From positions 930,001 through 994,000 of the forward strand of contig NZ_SLXS01000001.1 of the NCBI RefSeq assembly GCF_004340785.1: a DNA stretch of 64,000 bases. The letters run 5' to 3'. Positions 37,101 through 40,952 of this stretch are shown here, piece after piece (position 1 is the first letter of the stretch; each line of letters opens with the position of its first letter). Origin of the DNA: Tumebacillus sp. BK434. Its GTDB lineage: Bacteria; Bacillota; Bacilli; Tumebacillales; Tumebacillaceae. The position numbers and the translations under genes are program-made. The notes beneath the pieces are model-generated. The model was not told where the DNA came from and made no database searches. It worked only from the letters and a program-made list of their open reading frames with translations.

Positions 37101-39809
37101 GCCTTTCGGGCTCTGCAGGAGCGCCTGCTGCCACTGCACATACTCGGCATAGCCCGCTTTAACCGGAGGAAGTTTCAGCCCGGCATACAACTGACCGAGC
37201 TCTTGCAGGAACACGCCAAACGTCCAGAAGTCCACGGCGATATGATGCACATGGAACAGCAGGACTGGCCCCGCTTCCCGCAAAAACAGATGCACACGCA
37301 GCAACGGCCCTTTTTCCAGATCAATAGGGGTGCGGGCTGCTGCCGCCAGACGCGCCTGCAACTGCTCCTCCGTCCACCCGCAGGCATCTTCGACCGCCCA
37401 AAACTCCCCGGCCGTCTCCTTCACGTTCAGCTTCGGTTCGCCGTCCACATCGACAAAGACGGAGCGCAGGGCATCATGTCTGTGGGTCAACTGCTCAAAC
37501 GCGCGCTGCAAGCGCGGCACCTCGAGGTCTGCCGGCAGTTGCACCGCCCGCGCCACATGATAGGCGGTGCTTTCCGGAGCCAGCTTCTGCAGGAACCACA
37601 GCGAGCGCTGCCCGTAGGACAGCTCGTCTGAGCGCATAGCGGAAAGTCCTGTTGCATGTCCAGTGGCGGACTCTTTCGGCAGGCCATGCGTCAGATCGCT
37701 TGACTGCCCTTCCGATTGCCCTTCCAATAGCCCTTCCGCCTTAGCCTCCTGCGCAAGCAGGCCCTCCAGCTGTCCGCTCAGCTCGGCAGCCAGCTCGTTT
37801 ACGGTCACGCCTTCCAGCAGCAGTGCAAACGGCACATCCAGTCCGAACTGCTCCTCGACAGCATTTTTCACCTCGACCGCCATTAGCGAATCGAGCCCCC
37901 ATTGCGTCAGCGGCTGCCCGGCCGTCAAGCGCGATGGGTCCAGCTGCAGCACCTGCGCCAGTTTTTGCAACAGCTCCTGCTCCAAACTCGCTCGCCGATC
38001 CGCCAGATCGAGCTTCAGCAGCAGCTCGCGGGTCACGTCTGCCGGCGCTTCGCTCGTCAGATCTTGTGCCGCCTGCACGCGGTCTGCCCTTGCATCGGCC
38101 ACAGCGTCGAGCGTTCCATCCAGAAAGCGCTCCTTGCATTTGTGGCGCTGAATCTTGCCGGACGACGTTTTCGGAATGCTCGCCGGTTTGAGCAGCACGA
38201 CCGCGTAGACTTGCAGCTCGTGCTGACTGGACACCCGTTCGCGTATGGAGGCGATGACAGCGTTGAGATCCGCTTTGCGATGCGAACGCTCGATCTCCTG
38301 CACGATCACCAGCCGCTCTTCCCCGTCCGCTTCGACAGCAAAAGCCGCGCCGTTGCTGTTGTGCACGGCGGGATGGCTTTCCTGTACAGTAAACTCGATG
38401 TCCTGCGGGTAGTAGTTGCGCCCGCGGATGATGATCAGGTCTTTGCGGCGGCCGGTGATGTACAGTTCGCCTTCCTGCAGAAAACCGAGATCGCCCGTCC
38501 GCAAATACGGCCCTTTTCCTGCAGCGGCCAGCTCCGCGCCAAACGTTTCCCGCGTCTGCTCCGCGCGCTCCCAATACCCTTTTGCCACCGAGGGCCCGTT
38601 CACCCAGATCTCGCCGACCTGCCCGTATGCACATGGCGTCAGACGCTCCGGGTCGACGACCAGCACCTCCTGATCGCCAAGCGCCGGCCGCCCGGATGAG
38701 ACCAAGAGCTGCGCGTCCGCTTCGTCAGAAGCCGTCTCCGCAAAATTGTCTTTGAGCGCAGACGCCGAAAATGCGTGTGCGATCGGCGCTTCCTGCTTCC
38801 GGCCGCCCGTGACGAACAGCGTGCCTTCCGCCAGTCCGTAGCACGGGTAAAACGCTTCTTTACGGAATCCGCACGGAGCGAAAAACGCCGCAAAACGATC
38901 CAGCGTCTCTTTGCGAATCGGCTCCGCGCCGGTAAACGCGTTTTCCCAGGACGAAAGGTCCAGCGTATCGCGCTGCTCCGGCGTGATTTTCTGCACGCAG
39001 AGCTCATACGCAAAATTCGGTCCGCCGCTGACCGTTGCCCCGGTGCGGGAGATCGCCTCCAGCCAGCGTAAAGGTTTCGTGATAAACGACACCGGCGCCA
39101 TCAAGGTCATGGGATACCCGGTAAACAGCGGCTGCAAAATCCCGCCGATCAGCCCCATGTCGTGATACGGAGGCAGCCAGACCACCCCGCTGCTTTGGCG
39201 GGTCGTGCCAAACGACCGCTCGATCAACGCCAGGTTGTGCAGCAGGTTACCATGGGTCAGCATGACCCCTTTCGGAAGTGCTGTCGATCCGGATGTATAT
39301 TGCAAAAAGGCCAACGTGTCGGCCGTCACCTGCGGTTCGCGCCAGGCATCGGCCCCCGCGTCAGACAGCTCATCGGTGACGATCCAGTCCAGCCGCGCCA
39401 ACTCCGGCTCTGCGGCCGCTCGGCGCGCCACGCTGGCGGCGATCGTTCCGGTCGCCAAAGCAAACGCCGCCCGCGAATCGGCGACGACCGCCTGCAGGCG
39501 GCTCAAGTTCCCGTTCTGCCGCGGCGGATAGGCAGGCACCGCAAATACGCCTGCATAGAGACACCCGAAAAAGGCGATCAGGTACTCCATCCCCGGCTGG
39601 AACAAGAGCAGGGCACGCTCCCCTTGCGCGTTGCGGCTCTGCAACAGTGCGGCCAGCGCCCGCGCCTTGCGATCGAGCTCGCCATAGGTCAGCAGCTCTT
39701 CCTCCCCGCTGTCGGCCAAGAATCTATAAGCGGTCGCCTGCGGCTCCCGCTGCGCCCGAAAGCGCAGCAGTTCCAGCAAGGTGGCAGCCGCAAGTTGTAA
39801 CTCCTCCAT
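21933..39809 (-). CDS. Lipo-initiating non-ribosomal peptide synthetase (FAAL-ACP, five C-A-PCP modules)
   Basis: A 5958-residue synthetase. Residues 1 to about 590 are a fatty acyl-AMP ligase (YTSGSTALPKG near 173; ITGRRKDLIIIRGRNYYPQDIE near 465), followed by an acyl carrier with GLDSL (Ser641). The first condensation domain has HHIAVDFW near 855 instead of HHxxxDGW. Five C-A-PCP modules follow with carrier serines 1716, 2753, 3791, 4834 and 5895. No epimerase, methyltransferase or thioesterase is present; the chain passes to the second synthetase. Pocket readings are Gln, Val, Val, Ala and an Ala-like code. The start is ATG 39809, seven bases after GGAGGG; a TTG at 39824 overlaps that site. 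Function: acylates an N-terminal Gln with a fatty acid and builds residues 1-5 of a lipopeptide. Confidence 0.95.
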   Translation of the reverse strand: MEELQLAAATLLELLRFRAQREPQATAYRFLADSGEEELLTYGELDRKARALAALLQSRNAQGERALLLFQPGMEYLIAFFGCLYAGVFAVPAYPPRQNGNLSRLQAVVADSRAAFALATGTIAASVARRAAAEPELARLDWIVTDELSDAGADAWREPQVTADTLAFLQYTSGSTALPKGVMLTHGNLLHNLALIERSFGTTRQSSGVVWLPPYHDMGLIGGILQPLFTGYPMTLMAPVSFITKPLRWLEAISRTGATVSGGPNFAYELCVQKITPEQRDTLDLSSWENAFTGAEPIRKETLDRFAAFFAPCGFRKEAFYPCYGLAEGTLFVTGGRKQEAPIAHAFSASALKDNFAETASDEADAQLLVSSGRPALGDQEVLVVDPERLTPCAYGQVGEIWVNGPSVAKGYWERAEQTRETFGAELAAAGKGPYLRTGDLGFLQEGELYITGRRKDLIIIRGRNYYPQDIEFTVQESHPAVHNSNGAAFAVEADGEERLVIVQEIERSHRKADLNAVIASIRERVSSQHELQVYAVVLLKPASIPKTSSGKIQRHKCKERFLDGTLDAVADARADRVQAAQDLTSEAPADVTRELLLKLDLADRRASLEQELLQKLAQVLQLDPSRLTAGQPLTQWGLDSLMAVEVKNAVEEQFGLDVPFALLLEGVTVNELAAELSGQLEGLLAQEAKAEGLLEGQSEGQSSDLTHGLPKESATGHATGLSAMRSDELSYGQRSLWFLQKLAPESTAYHVARAVQLPADLEVPRLQRAFEQLTHRHDALRSVFVDVDGEPKLNVKETAGEFWAVEDACGWTEEQLQARLAAAARTPIDLEKGPLLRVHLFLREAGPVLLFHVHHIAVDFWTFGVFLQELGQLYAGLKLPPVKAGYAEYVQWQQALLQSPKGEALQAYWEQTCADVPLLQLPADRPRPAVLTDRGASVRFALPAELSAGLKRLAQEQGVTLYAALLAAYQVLLHRVTGQDDIVVGTPTVGRSSAKFSETAGYFVNPVPLRARLGGETSFAAFLQEVKATVVAALLHQDYPFALLAERLQPDRDPSFPPLFQTMFTLQKSHLAGGGGLGAFALGEAGAVYETHGLRVQSLPFTQSGVQLDVALTMAERDGELAGVFEYNADLFDTVRIERLCEHFVTVLGGIVQDAQAKIAALPLLTLEQREAVLAWRGQPAPFERGGCLHQLFEHQAERTPERIAVVSEAGHVTYAELNARANALANALVTRGVGPGVLVALCAERSVEMVVGLLGVMKAGGAYVPVDPGYPAERIAYMLADADAKLLLTQEHLLDKLPVEKGATICLDKFVEACEEPCSIPNATEDDPAYVIYTSGSTGQPKGVVIPHRAIVNHMRWMQQQFPLTADDVVLQKTAFSFDASVWEFYAPLFAGAQLVLARPGGQADPAYLVQAVQTHGVTTLQVVPSMLKLMLEEPNVEACVSLRRLFCGGETLTAEHVQTFHARLRGQLVNLYGPTEAAIDTTFHICAPEDAQSTVPIGKPIAGAEVYVLDAAQQLVPVGVPGELYIGGAGLALGYLKKPEQTEQKFILHPYGAGRLYRTGDSVRWREDGSLEFLGRLDDQVKLRGFRIELAEIEAMLRGHEEVQEAAVVLRDQRLAAYVVGAGEADLRTFLKARLPEYMVPSAFVALDRLPLTANGKVDRNALPAPVWTGAGEGAYVAPRTETEAGIALVWQEVLGVEQVGLSDNFFALGGHSLLAAQAVSRLNRRFAIDLPLRTLFASPTVAELAAEVQHLAGSGATPLVPVSRDAALPLSFAQERLWFIDRLEGASALYNIPGAVRLSGELDVSALERSLQEIVTRHEALRTIFTVTEGSAVQQITDGTGFTLTVTDSMEEEVPHIALAEAQLPFDLEKGPLLRAKLLRLAADDHVLMLTMHHIAADGWSMGVLLRELSALYAAFMKQEASPLQPLAVQYADYAVWQQADMREEVLEQQLSYWKQKLSGELPVLQLPTDRPRPAVQSSQGAVLSFALPASLSEQVRELAVEGTTLFTLLLTAYKTLLYRYTGLEDLLVGTPVAGRRHVEIEPLIGFFVNTLVLRDAVDGSMTFRQLLESVKTTALEALSAQDVPFEKLVGELQPERSRSHSPLFQAMFTWQPSPLAELKLPGVSHAQVEMHSGTAKFDLTLMMEEQDGQLAGAIEYRTDLFDRATIGRLAGHFQTLLQAAVQHPDCPIAELPMLSAAEQAQMALWNDTARPEVLQLGVHEWFEVQADATPDAVALVFGKDSLTYSELNERANRLARRLQQHGVLQGQMVGFCIERSLELVVGMLAILKAGAAYVPFDADYPAERLRYQLGDANVSLLLTQERLLAKLPEHGAQILCVDGTYAEESGDNLGLTTDLDSLAYVMYTSGSTGQPKGVMVPHRGVVRLVKDTDYVEFSARDVFLQFAPVAFDAATFEIWGALLNGAQLVIFPPGQASLQELGRVIQRHGVSTLWLTAGLFHQMAEHHLEGLRGVRQLLAGGDVLSVPHVQKVVEQLDCRLINGYGPTECTTFAVCHEVQREDLLLPSLPIGRAIANTTVVILSGAGQPVPVGVPGELHLGGAGVALGYWNQPELTAERFINTEHGRLYKTGDMVRRLADGTIEFLGRTDNQVKVRGFRIELGEIEAAAAKHPNVREAVVLVREDVPGDKRIVAYVTLHEAAEGTDALRRHLQASLPSYMVPQQLIAMDAFALTANGKVDRKSLPAPEWTASDREFTAPRTAVEAQLCALFETVLQAQPVGIHDDFFALGGHSLLATQAVTRIEAAFGIELPLRQLFEAPTVAELAAFVDGARGAHAAPIRRTARGGDLPMSYAQERMWLLHQFHSDSSAYHIAGAVRMRGPLDRAALERSMAAIVQRHEALRTTFDVVNDQAVQRIRSAQAVTIPLSDLTELPTVEREETALRLAREDAREPFDLTKDELVRLSLLRLGAEDHLLVMTLHHIISDGWSLGVLLQELSVLYGGGELPELTVQYADYAQWHRSWLEADALASQLDYWKHKLGGSLPVLQLPTDRPRPAVQTTHGAHLPFALSKELTEALKGLGQAGGETLYMILLTAFNVLLHRYTGQDDILVGSPIAGRNRVEIENLIGFFVNTIVLRSELPGETSFRSLLKQVKQTALEAYAHQDVPFEKLVSVLQPERSTSHPPLFQVMFALQNAPLALELPGLRLERLTLDNQTAKFDLSLLLEETEQGLTGFLEYNTDLFEQATIARLAQHFQTLLQAAVLHPDRPIAELPMLTAAERGQLAQWNDTERPEALKFGVHQWFERQTAATPDAAALIFGEDSLTYRELNEQANRLARRLQKRGVAPGQLVGLSLERSFELVIGMLAILKAGAAYVPFDADYPAERLRYQLEDANVAVLVTSERMLDRLPEQHAQILCIEEPFAEESAENLGIAGDGDSLAYMMYTSGSTGQPKGVMVPHRGVVRLVKDTDYVEFSARDVFLQFAPVAFDAATFEIWGALLNGAQMVIYPPGQASLQELGRVIQRYGVSTLWLTAGLFHQMAEHHLEGLRGVRQLLAGGDVLSVPHVQKVVEQLDCRLINGYGPTECTTFAVCHEVRQEDLLLPSLPIGRAIANTTAYVLDEAGQEVPIGVRGELHLSGAGVALGYWQRPELTAERFLNTEHGRLYKTGDMVRRLADGTIEFLGRTDNQVKVRGFRIELGEIEAAVAKHPTVSESAVLVREDQPGDKRIVAYVILKQPEDRTGELRRDLKAVLPSYMMPQHIVAVEAMALTANGKIDRTSLPAPAAAEEQREYAPPRTAAEAMLCALFEEVLHTQPVGIHDDFFAAGGHSLLATQAVTRIQAAFGIEMPLRKLFELPTVAELAAFVTGTEAGAADAAPIVRVARDGHLPLSFAQERMWLLHQLLRETTAYHIPGAVRMHGTLDREALERSFATIVNRHESLRTSFATVNGQAVQQVRAEQATEIQLTDLTALPANEREATALRLAREAAQRPFDLTSDALVRLALFRLGEGDHLLVMVMHHIISDGWSLGVLLEELSMLYGGGELPELEVQYADYAAWQRDWLQGENLDRQLNYWKRKLSGSLPVLQLPSDRPRPVLQTTKGAHLPFALSKELTEELRALGQADGATLYMVLLTAFNVLMYRYTGQDDLLVGSPIAGRHRAEIEPLIGFFVNTLVLRSDLSEEPAFSDLLAQVKQTALEAYAHQDVPFEQLVGELQPERNLSHTPLFQVMFALQNAPLALELPGLTLERVSLDIQTAKFDLSLLLEETEGGVSGIFEYNTDLFDEATIERMAGHFHTLLQSVIQDREQKISHLPLLTEAEAAHLYHNEAQAHEFAPSCLHQLFEAQAARTPDAVAIQSETGALSYAELNERANRLAQYLQEQGAGPDGLIAICMARSPELVIAILAVLKSGAAYVPIDPAYPADRIAFLLADGGAPLLLTESQLLPELPPHDAKAICLDRDGALFAAKDTANPKAAVGPQHLAYIIYTSGSTGQPKGVAIEHRQASSLIQWAHEVFPPEELQGVLFSTSVCFDLSIFELFAPLCCGGRVILAQNALQLPAMAAKDQVTLINTVPSAIAELLRLEAIPPSVKVVNLAGEPLKLGLVSALYEVATLEKVYNLYGPSEDTTYSTYERMERGLQTKPLIGVPITGTQAYVLDAAQQPVPFGVPGELFLGGAGVARGYLGRPDLTAEKFVEDPFSKQPHARMYRTGDLVRALPDGRLDYLGRLDHQVKVRGFRIELGEIEAALLQHPAVRETVVMVREDAAEEKRIVAYLVTKAGELTTAELRDWTGRTLPGYMIPSAFVRLEAMPLTANGKVDRKALPAPDGARHDGTPYLAPQTDTEQKLSAIWSDVLGAERVGLLDNFFEIGGHSLKATQIASRIAQELCVEIPLRDLFEHPTVSQLAVRVEQAQHAGHEAEAMTILPYARQELPDRSGTQAPMSTAQRRMWLLDQLLPGSPLYNVPGVVRLTGTLNAGAVEQSLLEIARRHDVLRAAFREAAGELVQVAQHSVDLALQHLDLTHEPQADREKLALAAAAEEVRRPFDLASGPPMRAMLIKLEAEEHLFLFLFHHIVADGWSLGLFVREWSALYEAFSRGLPSPLTELRIQYADYAQWQQQRFAGDVLTRQLSYWKEQLGGELPVLQLPTDRPRPAVQTYAGRVHRFALGADLTQRLHDLSRREGATLFMTLLSAFKTLLYRYSGQTDLLIGTPIAGRSTADVEALFGLFMNTLVIRSDLSGNPSFRDVLQRVKEATFGAFAHQEVPFELLVDELQPVRDMSYSPLFQVMFILQNAPMPAPQLQDLAVKVLEVDSDTAKFDLTLALEEQGDELQASLEYNTDLFDDSTVERFAGHFIRLLENIAEKPQQAVATLSFLSADELHQELAVWNGNRTTAAWKNLPYTLPELFERQVRHTPDRTAIVDGERRVTFAELNAQANRMAHALRARGVGAETLVGLCMERSVDMLVAILGILKAGGAYVPLDPNYPAERVQYILQHAGAALLITQAALTGLFGTERETLIWETAQAELAAQSEFNLPLLAEPDNLAYVIYTSGSTGLPKGVAIEHKSAVALVNWADETYSPEEYAGVLFSTSVCFDLSVYEMFVPLSLGGTILLADHALHLPLLPAKGEVTLINTVPSAIQELLRIGEVPPGVKVVNLCGEPLKGTIVHELYAIPTVEKVYNLYGPTEDTVYSTVALMSRELAGNPPIGAPLPGTYAYVLSPELQPLPVGAAGELFLGGAGLARGYLHQPELTAERFVADPYAQQKGQRLYRTGDLVRRSPDGTLDYISRIDHQVKVRGFRIELGEIEAVLCADSHVQSAAVTVRTDHGDARIVAYVVATAALTAADCRQIVQQKLPDYMVPSAWVMLDALPLTPNGKIDKKALPAPEQARSAETPYVAPRSELEQVLCDIWAQQLGVEQVGITDNFFDLGGHSLLATQLVSRVRETLQVELALRDLFAARTVEQFAAVVEKARQSAQETVSITKSSNRKTRTRSRS
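25120..28284 (-). other. NRPS module 4 (C-A-PCP), alanine predicted
   Basis: The pocket reads DLFNNALTYK (from FDLSIFE, LINTVPS, VVNLAGE and YNLYGPSEDTTYS), the code I know from alanine modules such as those of linear gramicidin. Condensation motif HHIISDGWSLG; carrier FFEIGGHSLK (Ser4834). Confidence 0.78.
28285..31399 (-). other. NRPS module 3 (C-A-PCP), valine predicted
   Basis: The pocket reads DAFWLGGTFK (FDAATFE, STLWLTAG, QLLAGGD, NGYGPTECTTF), a valine code. The adenylation region is nearly identical to that of module 2. Condensation motif HHIISDGWSLG; carrier FFAAGGHSLL (Ser3791). Confidence 0.82.
28811..29612 (-). repeat. Near-identical adenylation segment, copy in module 3
   Basis: About 800 bp align without gaps to 31925-32726, exactly 3114 bp (one module) away. 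In a 180-base sample (29161-29340 against 32275-32454) only five bases differ, far fewer than between other modules. Confidence 0.85.
31400..34514 (-). other. NRPS module 2 (C-A-PCP), valine predicted
   Basis: The pocket reads DAFWLGGTFK, the same valine code as module 3. Condensation motif HHIAADGWSMG; carrier FFALGGHSLL (Ser2753). Confidence 0.82.
31925..32726 (-). repeat. Near-identical adenylation segment, copy in module 2
   Basis: Partner of 28811-29612; covers the adenylation core from the substrate pocket through the A8 region. The ungapped match across a one-module offset points to recent module duplication or gene conversion. Confidence 0.85.
34515..37639 (-). other. NRPS module 1 (C-A-PCP), glutamine predicted, acyl-accepting condensation domain
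   Basis: The pocket reads DAWQFGLIDK (FDASVWE, TLQVVPS, RLFCGGE, NLYGPTEAAID), a code used for glutamine in plipastatin/fengycin-type synthetases. The condensation domain has HHIAVDFW, with Phe where Gly is normal, as befits a starter domain taking an acyl group from an ACP. Carrier FFALGGHSLL (Ser1716). Confidence 0.8.
37640..39809 (-). other. FAAL-ACP loading module
   Basis: A fatty acyl-AMP ligase (about 590 residues) activates a free fatty acid as the acyl-adenylate and transfers it to the following acyl carrier (WGLDSLMAVEV, Ser641). Features separating it from CoA ligases are the NYYPQDIE segment, PPYHDMGLIGG near residue 215 and GGPNFAYELC near 280. A polar, low-complexity linker (repeated E-G-L-x-E-G/S units) joins it to module 1. 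Confidence 0.9.
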
Positions 39810-39816
39810 CTGTATT

Positions 39817-39822
39817 CCCTCC
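39817..39822 (-). promoter_or_regulatory. Ribosome binding site fixing the start of the lipo-initiating synthetase
   Basis: GGAGGG on the minus strand lies seven bases before ATG 39809. It excludes the upstream in-frame TTG at 39824, which would overlap the site itself. Confidence 0.85.
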
Positions 39823-40059
39823 AATCAGATTTTGGTAAATTTTCAATAAGTTCAACACTGGACATTTCTTTACTAAACCCACACTTACCTGTTTAGGAGA
39901 TTGTACTTTTTTCCATAATTATAAAAAGCTACTATTAGGGTTAATGCACTTCCAGGGAATTAAACCCATTAAATAATGTCTTTTGAAATTGAAAACCGAT
40001 ATGTATTATGTTCGCTATCTGTGATACTCTTTTAGAAGATTGCGAAAGGAAGGAACTGT
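39823..40059. promoter_or_regulatory. AT-rich divergent control region between the NRPS operon and the hydrolase
   Basis: About 240 bp, strikingly AT-rich against GC-rich flanks, and the only non-coding DNA ahead of the NRPS operon. A possible minus-strand promoter has TATAAT (39918-39923) with TTAACC (39939-39944) at a short 15-bp spacing; toward the hydrolase there are TTGAAA repeats and a TATTAT. The boxes are suggestive only. No Spo0A- or DegU-like box was recognised. Confidence 0.4.
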
Positions 40060-40935
40060 ATGCGCAAACGTCAGCTCGAAGTGAACGGCATCCACTTGAT
40101 GCTTACCGAATTCAGCCAAGAAGGCGAACCCTTGCTGCTGCTGCATCCCGGCGGGGTGTTTGCATCGTTCGTCTGGCACGAGATCGCTCCGTTTTTCCAA
40201 GACCACTACCATGTCTTTGCATTCGACCTGCGCGGCCACGGCGAATCGCAGGCGCCGCCGCACGGCTACTCGATGGAAGCGCAGACGAGCGACATTTTGG
40301 CGGTGCTCGATCAGCTCGGCATCGAGAAGACGCACATCGTCGGCAACTCGCTGGGCGGTGACATCGCGACCCATTTTGCAGCGCAATACCCGGAGCGCAT
40401 GCTGTCGCTGGTCAACATCGACTCCGGCATCATCAACTTCACCGGAGAAAACGGCGAAGTGTCGGACGCAAAAGAAGTCATTTTACACAACCGCGCCCAG
40501 CGCCAAGTCCCGGTCTATGCGTCGCCCGAGGAATTTGTGGAACAAGCGACCGCAGAATGGGTGCCGCTCGACAAGCCGAGCGCTGCCGTCATCCAGCACA
40601 AAATCCTGCGTCCGGCCCCCGGCGGCGGCCTCACCTATGTGCAATTGCCGGACATCGGCGTACAGGTGATGGACATGGTGTGCGACATGCGCTTTGAGAC
40701 CTGCTACCCGCAGATCACCTGCCCGGTGCTGTTCCTGCCGGCAGCGAAAGAAGACAACTTCGACCGCAAACTGCAGCTGATCGAACAGCACCAGAAACAC
40801 CTGTCGCACTCCAAAACGGCCGTCATCCCGGAATCGGAACACATCCCGATGCTCGATCTGGCTCAGGAGTATGCGGAAGTCATCCTCGCGTTTCTGGACG
40901 AAGTTACGAAAGCACAAAAAAACCTTGCGCGATAA
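40060..40935 (+). CDS. Alpha/beta hydrolase
   Basis: A 291-residue alpha/beta hydrolase. The oxyanion region is LLLLHPGG (near residue 28), the nucleophile Ser97 sits in GNSLGG, and the catalytic His261 in ESEHIP. FDLRGHGES near 55-63 is the usual strand after the first helix. No signal peptide. The family includes esterases, haloperoxidases and lactonases. It is divergent from the NRPS operon and shares its control region. The GNSLGG elbow differs from the GWSxGG/GHSMGG of NRPS type II thioesterases, so an editing role is not supported by motif. The ATG follows GAAAGGAAGGAA. Confidence 0.8.
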   Translation: MRKRQLEVNGIHLMLTEFSQEGEPLLLLHPGGVFASFVWHEIAPFFQDHYHVFAFDLRGHGESQAPPHGYSMEAQTSDILAVLDQLGIEKTHIVGNSLGGDIATHFAAQYPERMLSLVNIDSGIINFTGENGEVSDAKEVILHNRAQRQVPVYASPEEFVEQATAEWVPLDKPSAAVIQHKILRPAPGGGLTYVQLPDIGVQVMDMVCDMRFETCYPQITCPVLFLPAAKEDNFDRKLQLIEQHQKHLSHSKTAVIPESEHIPMLDLAQEYAEVILAFLDEVTKAQKNLAR

Positions 40936-40950
40936 GGCGCAAGGTTTTTT
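40915..40950. terminator. Bidirectional intrinsic terminator
   Basis: AACCTTGCGC pairs with GCGCAAGGTT, with A and T runs on either side. It ends both the hydrolase gene (plus) and the GH18 gene (minus) and overlaps the hydrolase stop codon. Confidence 0.93.
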
Positions 40951-40952
40951 CA

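Noticed and set aside
39810-39824. TTG start for the lipo-initiating synthetase
   Set aside because: It overlaps the GGAGGG binding site that serves ATG 39809.
40060-40935. Type II thioesterase of the NRPS cluster
   Set aside because: The nucleophile elbow is GNSLGG and the overall pattern is that of general alpha/beta hydrolases; only proximity supports the idea.
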